Assembly: GCA_031270145.1 (NCBI GenBank)
Contig: JAISYD010000221.1
Coordinates: 1-6,276, forward strand
Origin: Planctomycetota bacterium
GTDB lineage: Bacteria > Planctomycetota > SZUA-567
Length of the DNA stretch: 6,276 nt
Reading direction: 5' to 3'
Positions 1 to 6,276 of the stretch are shown here, piece after piece. The position numbers and the translations under genes were made by a program. The stretch's first letter is position 1; each line of letters starts with the position of its first letter. The notes under the pieces are model-generated. The model did not search any database, was not told the DNA's origin, and saw nothing but the letters and a program-made list of their open reading frames with translations.

Positions 1-3000
1 TCGGCCCAGGAAATCCTGGCCGACCTGAAGGAAAAACTCGCCGCCGCCGGGATAAACCGGAAAGAGCTGGCGCCGGCCATTGAGGCTAACCGATCCGCCC
101 TGGACGCCGAGAACAGCCAGTTTTTGCGCGACGCCACCGCCTTCCCCCTGGACATCGGACTTGACGCCGCCGAACAGAAGCTGGACAGCTTGCGGGCGGA
201 CGCGCCGGAGCGCGCCCGGGCCGGCGCGGCGCGGCTGGCGCTGGAGCATTTCGCCGCCCATCCCGACGCTTCGGCCTTTCCCCGGGAAAGTCTCGCCGAA
301 ATAAAAAACGGCCTGCTTTTGCTCGATCTGGATCCCGGTGAAATCGACCGGGCGGCGGATACGGCCGAACAGGCGCTGGCCCAAGCCCGCGCCCTGGACG
401 CGCTGACGGAGAAAATCCCGCTCCTGCTCCGGGCCGCCGTCCGGGACGACTTGTCCTTGCCGGATGGTTTTCCCGACAGCGACGCTTTCGCCGCCGCCCT
501 GGAGAGCGCCAACGACTTGCTCCTCTCCCTGGCGGAAACCGCCGGGGCGGAGCCGTGGGGCGGAATATTGGCGGATTTTATCGAACAAAAAACCGCCGCT
601 TTCGCGGACGAGGTCGAGAAGATGAAGACCAGCCTGGGCGGGGTCGCCCTGGAGTTGGTCAAGGAGGCAAGGGAACTGGCCGACAGCGAGGCCCCCGGAT
701 TGGCCGCCATTGCCGATTTGGAAAAACGTTTGGCGGATCAGGAGGCGGCCCTCGACGGAAAGCGGGGCCTGGGCTCCGTGTTCCGCCAGGAGCTGGCCGT
801 CCAACTGGCCGAGGCCGGGGACGGCCTGGCCTTGAAAAGAATCGCCCTGCAATTGCGGGAATTAAGTTCGGACAAAATACTGGACTACACCCTGGCCGAA
901 TTGAGGGCTAATATCGAGGCCAGGCCCGATGCGCCGATCCGAAACACGCTTCTGAAAATGATCGACGAGTTTTCCAGCAAGCAGCTTGGGCAATTGGACG
1001 AAGGGCGCGAAAATCTCGCCGCGGCTAAAATCAATCACCAGACCAATCCCGCCGCCGCCCGGAGCGGTTTTGCCAGCCTGGCCGCCCGGGCCGGGCGCAT
1101 CCTGTCGCCAGCCGACCAGGATGCTTTCGCGGCCAGGCTGGCGGCTTCCCGCGGCAGCTATGCGGAACGCCTGGCCGGGCATCTGGCGAATCACCGCTAC
1201 AGCGCCAAGTCCCGGCATGGCTGGATAAACGACGTTGGCGACAAGAAAAGCCTGAGGCGGCTGCTTGCCGCCGGTTTCGGCGACCCGGTTCTGCTGGCCG
1301 GGCTGGGCGAGAACGCCGCCCTCCGGGAAAGCCTGTTGGCGTCCCTGGCGATTGGCGACGCCGCCGGCGTTTTCGCCGCTCTGGACGATTTGGCGGCGGG
1401 CAGCCCCTCCTTTTCCCGCCTGACCCTGGAAATCAAAATGGAGTTGGGCCGGGATTTCGGGCTGGAGGCGAAATCGACGGCGCTGGCGCACGAGGGCGTC
1501 CAGCTTCGCCAACAACTGTACGCGGCCATTCGCGACAATGGCGGCGGTCCCCTGCTGGAAGATATTGGGGCCAATGATTGGCGGGGCCTCGACGCGGATA
1601 AAATAAGGAAGCTCCTGGAACACAGCCCCAACCTGGACGCCAGCCCCTTCAATATTCTGCTGGCGAAAACGTTGTGGAACGCCTTCCTGCTGGCGGACGC
1701 CTCCCGCGACGGCGGCGCCGCCGACCTGGAAAGCTTCCGGCAAACCCTTCCCGCCGCCCTGCGCCAGGCTTCGCCCGCCGCCCTCCGGGACATGTTCGAA
1801 CTCGGGGCCTTGTCCACCCGGCGCCTTGAGGAGGCGGCCGATTGGGCCGGAACCGGCGGCGGCGTCATCGCCGACGGACAAATCCAGGACCTTATGGACG
1901 CTTTCGCCGCCCGCGACGCCAAGGTGCTGTGCCGGCGCGCCCTCACCGCCATGCTCCGCAACTTCCTGGACTCCCACAGCGTCGCCTACGACCCCGGGGA
2001 CAACAGCTCCGGAGCCTACGCCAAGGCGCTCGCCGGCTGGTTGGATAAAAACTTGGGGGAGGGGAATGTCGCCCAGCGGGGCGCCGATGCCGTCCGCCGG
2101 CGGCTTGGCCTGGCCTCCGAGGCCGCCGGCGGCGACTTTAAGGCCCAGGTCTCCGCCGCCTTGGACGATCTGGCCGGCATGGATCCGCTGTTCAAGGAGC
2201 TGGAAAGGGAGTTGGCCGGATTGCAAAGGGGGATGGAGGCGCTGGAGGAGGAAATAGGGCGCGTTTTGCCCGAAGCCACTCACTTTGCCGGACTTAAGCC
2301 GGGCGACGCCCTGCCGCCAGAAAACTCGGAGGCGCGCGTGAAGGCGCTGGCCGATCCCTGGAATTTCCTTGTGCACCAGAATGCCTTGACGCTGGAAGGG
2401 GATGAGGTCGGGATAGACCATTCCAAAGTGGCGGGCGAGCCGCTGGCCATGCTCATACTTTCCTACCAGGATGTATTGGAGGGGAGGGTGGACGGCATCG
2501 GCGACGCGGCGGAAAGGCAGCTTTCGGCGCTGAGGGAACTGCAACTTCCCCTGGGTCTAAGCCTGAAATACATGACTTGTTCGCACGATGCGGCCAAAGT
2601 GAAGAAAAACGGCTCGCTTGATATCCCCGATAGCTGCGTGATGGACATCCACGCCGGCGGCGTGGCCCATATCCGCACCAAGGTGAACGTGGAGGATGCC
2701 GCTTTCCTCGGCGCTCTTTACAACCTGCGGCGGGTTGACCTGAGCGCCCCCGGCGGCCCAAAGGAGTTCGAGCGGCTGAAAGACGAAATCCTTGGCATGA
2801 TGGCGAAATACGGCCTTCCCGACAAGGCGGAAAAAATCCTCGCCCTGAAGGGCGGCAACCGCCAGGCCAGCCTCGCGGCCGAAAACTCCACCTTCGCCGC
2901 CAACCTGAAAAGCGCGGTCAGCGATGTGGCCTTATATGGCGATTCGCCGGTCGAGGCGGCGGCGGCCAAGTCCGGCGTCAGCCATGCCGACGCCATGCTG

Positions 3001-4881
3001 GAAGGTTTGCGAAAAGTGAAACTCGAGGCGCCGGCGACGGGTTCCCCCGCCGACAGCCTGCGCCGCCATTTCCTTTCCGGCGAACGCCTGCTGCGCCGCG
3101 GCTCGGCCGCCAATCTGGAAACCGCCGCCGGATTCGCCCTTTCCGACCAGCGCCGCTCCCTCGACCGGCATCGCCTCCTGTTGGCGGAGGCGATGCGAAA
3201 CTTCTCGACCAACAATATCCTTAAACTCCGGGACATTGTCCGGATGGCGGCCCTGCAGGCTTTTTCCGAAATGCCCGGCTTCAGCGAATTTTCCCAGGCG
3301 GAAGCGGAATTGGCGGAACACGGGGTCGATTCGGAATTTTTCCAGCGGATAAGGGAAAACCTGAAGCGGAATTTTTCCCTGGACGACAAATTGGCCGGCT
3401 ATCTCGCCGAAACGCATATTTTGGCGCCGATCCGCGCCGCGCGGCTGGGAGACCAGCGGCCGGTCCTGTCCGCCATTGCCGAGGAGGCGTCGCCGTCCTT
3501 GAGCCGCCGTCTGGCGGATTTCCGCCTGAATTTCCGTTTGGCTCCGGAGATCCGGGAATTGGCGCGGGCGGAGGCGAACCGCGAGCGTTTCGCCGTCCTC
3601 CTGGAACAGCTTTCCCCCGGCGTGGTCATGTCCTTCGACAAAAAGAACGCCGTGAAGCTTGAGGTACAGGCCGATCTTGGCCCGGCCCAGGTCGGCCTCG
3701 CCGCCGAGGCGGCCCGCACCAAGGGGGTGGGCGTGGGGCAGAATTCGGAGGGTGAATACCAGGTGGTGGTGAATTCCGGGGCGGAGGGCGGTCTTGGGGT
3801 GGGCGCGGCCTTCCTGGCGGGCAGCGTCAGGGCCAGCGCCGGCCTGGCTGTTTCGGGCGGCGACGAAATGACTTTCACCTTCAAGGACAAGGACAGCTGC
3901 GCCCGTTTCCTGGGAAAAATGGCCGACGCCTCCTGCGCCGCCGCCGATGTGGCCGAACTCTGCTCCAACCTGGAATACAAAAGCTCCCTTGCCATCGGCG
4001 CCCATCTTGGCGTCGAGATAGCGCTGGGAGAACTCCAGATCATGGATAACAGCCTTGGCCTCGCCGTTTTCGGAGCCGAATTCAGCGCCTCCGGCCGCGC
4101 CGAGACCTCCACTAGTGAAGACATCGAGGGGCAAAGCGTCGCTGTGGAGCGGCGTCTCGGCGGCAGCCTTGGCCTGAAGCTGACGCTGGGCCTGGAGGCC
4201 GCGGAGGAGAAAAGCGCCGAGGAAACGCGGGAGGAGAATCTGGACGCCACGCTGGAGGGGGCGAGGGGGGCCAGGCTGGCGGCCGCCGAAATGCCGCTGG
4301 CGGATGGCGGCGGCAAGTTTTTAGGCGCCGGGGCTTCGCTGACGGCCGAGGTCTCCCGCGAGGACGCGGCGGTCAGCCTGGACATATCGCTGGCCGCCTC
4401 GCGCCTGAACCGGGTTTCCCGCAGCACGGTTCCGGGCGCCAAGGGCGAATTGTTGGCGGCGGTCCTTGGGACCGAGGTGCGCTTCAGCGGCCGCTACGCC
4501 GCCGCCGCCTTCCGGAAATACGCCGAGGAGACGCTGCGGCTGGCGCCGGAGAATATCAAACAAATGCTTGCCGACATCGCGGAGCTGACGGCGGGGATGG
4601 ATGAGCCGTCCTTCACCCTGGGGGTGGAAAATTCCCTTACCGGCGAAAGCCTGGCCGAGTGCCGAAGGCTGGAAAAACAAGTTCCTCCCGACCGGGACGG
4701 CGTCAAAAGGTTGCTTGCCGCCCCCGGCAATTACCGGCTGGGCAAGGCGGTTCTGTCGGCTGGCACTTTTTCGCGGGAAAAATCCCAGGAATTCGGCCTA
4801 ACCCGCGGGCCGGCCCGCTTGGGAGTGAGCCGCTCCGCCAGCGGAAACGAAATCACGAGCCGGGAATACGCCTTCGACTAG
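1..4881 (+). CDS. Giant helical protein with C-terminal beta-barrel-like domain, 5' end missing
   Basis: I do not recognise the family. Reading frame 1 is open from the first base to TAG at 4879-4881, giving 1626 sense codons. The TTG at 124 is not a credible start: the sequence upstream (SAQEILADLKEKLAAAG...) has the same Ala/Leu/Glu helical character, no stop separates it, and no ribosome binding site precedes it, so the true start lies left of the window. Codons 1 to about 1215 are mostly helix, with coiled-coil-like segments near codons 190-253 and 729-756. A more globular stretch at about 760-920 carries a Cys/His cluster. Codons about 1217-1626 become Gly-rich alternating beta sequence. 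There are only seven Cys, and all seven Trp lie before codon about 790. No membrane helix is visible. The giant size, soluble helical body and terminal beta domain suggest a secreted effector or toxin, with AvrE/DspE-type proteins as an architectural analogy only. A large structural or surface protein is an alternative. The gene call is firm; the function is not. Confidence 0.93.
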   Translation, partial: SAQEILADLKEKLAAAGINRKELAPAIEANRSALDAENSQFLRDATAFPLDIGLDAAEQKLDSLRADAPERARAGAARLALEHFAAHPDASAFPRESLAEIKNGLLLLDLDPGEIDRAADTAEQALAQARALDALTEKIPLLLRAAVRDDLSLPDGFPDSDAFAAALESANDLLLSLAETAGAEPWGGILADFIEQKTAAFADEVEKMKTSLGGVALELVKEARELADSEAPGLAAIADLEKRLADQEAALDGKRGLGSVFRQELAVQLAEAGDGLALKRIALQLRELSSDKILDYTLAELRANIEARPDAPIRNTLLKMIDEFSSKQLGQLDEGRENLAAAKINHQTNPAAARSGFASLAARAGRILSPADQDAFAARLAASRGSYAERLAGHLANHRYSAKSRHGWINDVGDKKSLRRLLAAGFGDPVLLAGLGENAALRESLLASLAIGDAAGVFAALDDLAAGSPSFSRLTLEIKMELGRDFGLEAKSTALAHEGVQLRQQLYAAIRDNGGGPLLEDIGANDWRGLDADKIRKLLEHSPNLDASPFNILLAKTLWNAFLLADASRDGGAADLESFRQTLPAALRQASPAALRDMFELGALSTRRLEEAADWAGTGGGVIADGQIQDLMDAFAARDAKVLCRRALTAMLRNFLDSHSVAYDPGDNSSGAYAKALAGWLDKNLGEGNVAQRGADAVRRRLGLASEAAGGDFKAQVSAALDDLAGMDPLFKELERELAGLQRGMEALEEEIGRVLPEATHFAGLKPGDALPPENSEARVKALADPWNFLVHQNALTLEGDEVGIDHSKVAGEPLAMLILSYQDVLEGRVDGIGDAAERQLSALRELQLPLGLSLKYMTCSHDAAKVKKNGSLDIPDSCVMDIHAGGVAHIRTKVNVEDAAFLGALYNLRRVDLSAPGGPKEFERLKDEILGMMAKYGLPDKAEKILALKGGNRQASLAAENSTFAANLKSAVSDVALYGDSPVEAAAAKSGVSHADAMLEGLRKVKLEAPATGSPADSLRRHFLSGERLLRRGSAANLETAAGFALSDQRRSLDRHRLLLAEAMRNFSTNNILKLRDIVRMAALQAFSEMPGFSEFSQAEAELAEHGVDSEFFQRIRENLKRNFSLDDKLAGYLAETHILAPIRAARLGDQRPVLSAIAEEASPSLSRRLADFRLNFRLAPEIRELARAEANRERFAVLLEQLSPGVVMSFDKKNAVKLEVQADLGPAQVGLAAEAARTKGVGVGQNSEGEYQVVVNSGAEGGLGVGAAFLAGSVRASAGLAVSGGDEMTFTFKDKDSCARFLGKMADASCAAADVAELCSNLEYKSSLAIGAHLGVEIALGELQIMDNSLGLAVFGAEFSASGRAETSTSEDIEGQSVAVERRLGGSLGLKLTLGLEAAEEKSAEETREENLDATLEGARGARLAAAEMPLADGGGKFLGAGASLTAEVSREDAAVSLDISLAASRLNRVSRSTVPGAKGELLAAVLGTEVRFSGRYAAAAFRKYAEETLRLAPENIKQMLADIAELTAGMDEPSFTLGVENSLTGESLAECRRLEKQVPPDRDGVKRLLAAPGNYRLGKAVLSAGTFSREKSQEFGLTRGPARLGVSRSASGNEITSREYAFD
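568..759 (+). other. Coiled-coil-like helical segment of protein 1
   Basis: Codons about 190-253 of the first frame read as long charged amphipathic helix: LADFIEQKTAAFADEVEKMK, followed by repeated Leu/Ala positions spaced 3-4 residues apart with Glu/Lys/Asp/Arg between them, ending near KRLADQEAALDG. A second, shorter stretch of the same kind is at 2185-2268 (FKELERELAGLQ...EALEEEI). These mark the first three quarters of the protein as helical scaffold, perhaps for oligomerisation or partner binding. The helix and coiled-coil reading is by eye from heptad spacing; no prediction was run. Confidence 0.5.
1375..1434 (+). repeat. Internal protein motif, copy 1 (AALDDLA..P.F..L..E)
   Basis: The twenty residues AALDDLAAGSPSFSRLTLEI align without gaps to the copy at 2155-2214, with 11 identities (AALDDLA, then P, F, L and E). 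Both copies are preceded closely by a Gly-Asp and a Val. The match may mark the same point in two diverged helical modules about 260 codons apart. It is a protein-level similarity in low-complexity Ala/Leu sequence, so chance or convergence remains possible. Confidence 0.45.
2155..2214 (+). repeat. Internal protein motif, copy 2
   Basis: AALDDLAGMDPLFKELEREL is the best match to copy 1 and runs directly into a coiled-coil-like helix. It has the same order of conserved positions: AALDDLA, a Pro three residues later, a Phe two residues after that, then a Leu and a Glu. This is the copy most useful as a query for finding others. Confidence 0.45.
2578..2652 (+). other. Cys/His cluster C-x-H-x16-C-x4-H in protein 1
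   Basis: Codons 860-884 contain TCSHD, then a Lys-rich turn, then DSCVMDIHAGG. The two Cys and two His are spaced C-x-H-x16-C-x4-H, with Asp residues beside them. Only seven Cys occur in the whole visible protein, so two here with paired His stand out. The segment lies in the most globular, least Ala-rich part of the protein (about codons 760-920). Metal binding or a thiol active site is possible, but I know of no family with this exact spacing. Confidence 0.3.
3247..3312 (+). repeat. Internal protein motif, weaker copy 3
   Basis: AALQAFSEMPGFSEFSQAEA, followed by EL, keeps the AAL start, the Pro-x-Phe pair, a hydrophobic residue three after the Phe, and a Glu-rich end. It is one residue shorter before the Pro and lacks the DDL core. 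It may be a third, more diverged module marker just before the beta domain, or only a similar helix-turn-helix. Confidence 0.25.
3649..4881 (+). other. C-terminal beta-strand-rich domain of protein 1
   Basis: From codon about 1217 (AVKLEVQADLG) the composition changes from helical to alternating polar/apolar, Gly-rich sequence. Clear candidate strands include GVGVGQ, GLGVGAAFLAGSVRASAGL, EMTFTFKD, SLAIGAHLGVEIAL, LGLAVFGAEFSASGRAE, GSLGLKLTLGLEA, GAGASLTAEVS, AVSLDISLAAS, TEVRFSGRY, SFTLGVENS and the closing ARLGVSRSASGNEITSREYAFD region: roughly a dozen or more. A helix rich in Cys and Ala (3889-3972), a charged stretch (4198-4260) and another helix (4498-4596) interrupt it. There is no Trp. 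The end, YAFD, resembles but does not match the outer-membrane barrel signal, which ends in Phe. A barrel that inserts in a target membrane, or a soluble beta-fold, both fit. The strand reading is by eye. Confidence 0.6.
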
Positions 4882-4963
4882 GCGATTGGAGATTCGCGGG
4901 CTAGCTTCAGCATGTCCTTAATGCCTCGTGAAAGCCGTCAGCTTCGGAAAAGGAGAAAACGTC
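4882..4963 (+). other. Intergenic spacer, no terminator seen
   Basis: This 82-base gap separates the two large frames. I found no GC-rich hairpin followed by a T run and no convincing -35/-10 pair. The only functional element I can point to is the ribosome binding site at its right end. The lack of a terminator favours co-transcription of the two genes. Confidence 0.55.
4951..4955 (+). promoter_or_regulatory. Shine-Dalgarno sequence AGGAG deciding a GTG start
   Basis: AGGAG lies in the purine run ggaaaaggagaaaac with eight bases between it and the GTG at 4964, which is optimal spacing. An in-frame GTG at 4928 has no such site before it, and an in-frame TAA at 4919-4921 bars any longer extension. 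This fixes 4964 as the preferred start of the second gene. Confidence 0.8.
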
Positions 4964-6276
4964 GTGTCGCTCACGATTGATTTGTTTCGCAGCATCGCCG
5001 TGCAAACCAACGATGCGCCGATTCAGCTTTCCGGCGGCCGCCCCGGCGGATTGGAGAAGCGGGGGTTCTGGAGCCGCCTTTTTGGCCGGGCCGACTCCCA
5101 GGCCGCCAAAAACCAGGCGGCCATGCGGGAATTTTGCAACGCCGTCACCCGGGAAATGGGCGGGGATTTGGGCCAGGCGGCCAAGGCGTTCCTTGGCGGC
5201 GCCCTGGCCGCCCGGAAGCCCCTCAACGGCTATATCATCCAGACGACCCTGGCTTTCCTGGAAACTGAAAAGGGGCGCATCGTCCAGCATAATCAGGACG
5301 CGCTCGCCCGCTTCCTGACGCCGCAGCCCGGCCAGGACAAGAGCCCCTTGGAGGAAAAACTGGCGCAATACCTTCCGCAGGGCGTAACCCTGGAGGAAGG
5401 CGATCAGGCCGAAATAGTGAGAAGGTTGCGGCAGACGGTTGATCAAGAAACCGCCTCCAACCATCCGATCACCCAGCAGGGATTGGGGTGCGAGTTGAAC
5501 TTAGGCTTCAAGTCGGCGCTGCAGCATACCGACGCGGCGTTCATGGAACGTTTGGATCGGCTTGGCCGGGATGGGCTGCCGCCCAACATCACGGGAGAGC
5601 AGATCCGGGATCTCCGGCCCCTGATCATCGCCGCCGGCGTGCGCAAGGAAGGCGATTTGCGGGCGGCATTGGAACTCATGCTGGAACTCCGGGACACGAT
5701 TCCGCAAATGCGCAACCTGACCGACAGCGTCGGCCTGATGACTTTCCTCGAAGGGATCGACGCCGTCAAGACGCGGATTTTCGCCGCCAACCAGGTCGGC
5801 CCGCGATCCGACGCCGCCGACATCATGAATCTCGCCTGGCAAGGCGCGTTCAAGCTGGGCGGGACGCCGGAGGATGCCAGTAAAATCGGAGAAATAATGT
5901 GCGGCCACGCCGGCCAGGATATCCTTAACCTCGTTCACGGCGCAGCGGATCGCAATACCTACGACCCCGCCAACTTCGCCTATCCGATCAAGGCCATGAC
6001 CATGAAGGGGATGCTCCAGATGTTGCTCAATCCCCTGAGCGTCATGGGCGTCGTCAACGAGGGGCAAACAAATGCCATGTCGCAGTTAGGCGGCGGGGAG
6101 GTTTCGCCGCGGCTCAAGGGCTATTGCCATCTGAAGGGCATGGTGCCGGATGCGGAACAAAAGAAGGTCTTTGAAGCCTTCGCGCCAATGGCAAGCTTAG
6201 TGAATGCTCCGCCGATGGATTTGCTCCAGTTGTCGGAAACCCTGAAGGCCTCCGATTTCTTTGAACGCGCGGACGG
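4964..6276 (+). CDS. Large soluble protein of unknown function, 3' end beyond window
   Basis: The frame begins at GTG 4964 behind a well-spaced AGGAG and stays open for 437 full codons to the window edge, so the C-terminus is missing. I do not recognise the family. The start (MSLTIDLFRSIAVQTNDAPIQ, with GTG read as Met) is polar and lacks the basic-then-hydrophobic pattern of a Sec signal peptide. A basic/aromatic patch follows near residues 32-43 (EKRGFWSRLFGR). The rest looks soluble and mainly helical: residues about 44-100, 125-160 and 200-285 carry amphipathic Leu/Ala/Glu/Arg helices, and GITGEQ-like turns (PPNITGEQIRDL) break them. A Met-rich segment, KAMTMKGMLQMLLNPLSVMG, near residues 345-364 is the most hydrophobic part but too short and polar for a confident membrane helix. 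Codon use matches gene 1. Position and size suggest a functional partner or second member of a tandem set. An N-terminal type III secretion signal is possible but cannot be shown by eye. Confidence 0.9.
   Translation, partial: MSLTIDLFRSIAVQTNDAPIQLSGGRPGGLEKRGFWSRLFGRADSQAAKNQAAMREFCNAVTREMGGDLGQAAKAFLGGALAARKPLNGYIIQTTLAFLETEKGRIVQHNQDALARFLTPQPGQDKSPLEEKLAQYLPQGVTLEEGDQAEIVRRLRQTVDQETASNHPITQQGLGCELNLGFKSALQHTDAAFMERLDRLGRDGLPPNITGEQIRDLRPLIIAAGVRKEGDLRAALELMLELRDTIPQMRNLTDSVGLMTFLEGIDAVKTRIFAANQVGPRSDAADIMNLAWQGAFKLGGTPEDASKIGEIMCGHAGQDILNLVHGAADRNTYDPANFAYPIKAMTMKGMLQMLLNPLSVMGVVNEGQTNAMSQLGGGEVSPRLKGYCHLKGMVPDAEQKKVFEAFAPMASLVNAPPMDLLQLSETLKASDFFERAD

Noticed and set aside
124..126. TTG at 124 as the start of gene 1
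   Set aside because: The same frame is open upstream to base 1 with matching composition, and there is no Shine-Dalgarno sequence before 124. The gene is truncated by the window edge.
862..2544. Very long antisense open frame (560 codons), with similar ones at 2932-4134 and 3399-4442 on the - strand
   Set aside because: They lie wholly inside the first gene. High-GC coding DNA with GC-rich third positions lacks stop codons on the opposite strand. Their translations are Gly/Gln/Arg- or Ser/Arg-rich with no protein-like domain pattern.
4934..4948. Possible hairpin around gccgtcagcttcgg as a terminator
   Set aside because: The stem is only about three base pairs and no T run follows; instead the purine-rich ribosome binding site follows.
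4912..4980. Short + strand frame starting ATG at 4912, encoding 22 very basic residues, overlapping the start of gene 2
   Set aside because: It has no ribosome binding site and its Arg/Lys richness comes from reading the purine-rich Shine-Dalgarno region in another frame. A leader peptide cannot be excluded but is not supported.
4907..6067. Antisense open frames opposite the second gene (4907-5464, 5443-5853, 5501-6067)
   Set aside because: The + strand frame from GTG 4964 has a good ribosome binding site, consistent codon use and an uninterrupted 437 codons. The opposite frames are fragments of biased composition.

Overview
The window is high-GC bacterial DNA (about 63% G+C in the first line; by eye the rest is similar) and is almost entirely protein-coding on the + strand. 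It holds two very large reading frames that both run off the window. The first is open from base 1 to a TAG at 4879-4881 and has lost its 5' end. The second starts at a GTG at 4964, behind a clear AGGAG ribosome binding site, and is still open at 6276. They are separated by 82 bases with no visible terminator or promoter, so a single transcript is the simplest reading. I see no RNA genes, mobile elements, CRISPR arrays or integration sites.

Neither protein belongs to a family I can name with confidence. Protein 1 (at least 1626 codons) has two parts. The first about 1215 visible codons are mainly Ala/Leu/Asp/Glu-rich helix, with coiled-coil-like stretches and a short motif that recurs two or three times. 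The last about 410 codons switch abruptly to Gly-rich, amphipathic alternating sequence that looks like a many-stranded beta sheet or barrel, interrupted by two helical or charged inserts. Protein 2 (at least 437 codons) begins with a short polar, Ser/Thr-containing segment with no Sec-type signal peptide, followed by soluble, mostly helical sequence.

Giant, modular, apparently soluble proteins in tandem, one ending in a barrel-like domain and the next lacking a Sec signal, suggest secreted effectors or toxins. The type III AvrE/DspE effectors, which end in a pore-forming beta-barrel, are the closest architectural analogy I can offer. This is inference from composition and layout, not homology I can prove. 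The organism is most likely a high-GC Gram-negative bacterium, because the beta region and Shine-Dalgarno use fit that, but the lineage cannot be fixed from this window.
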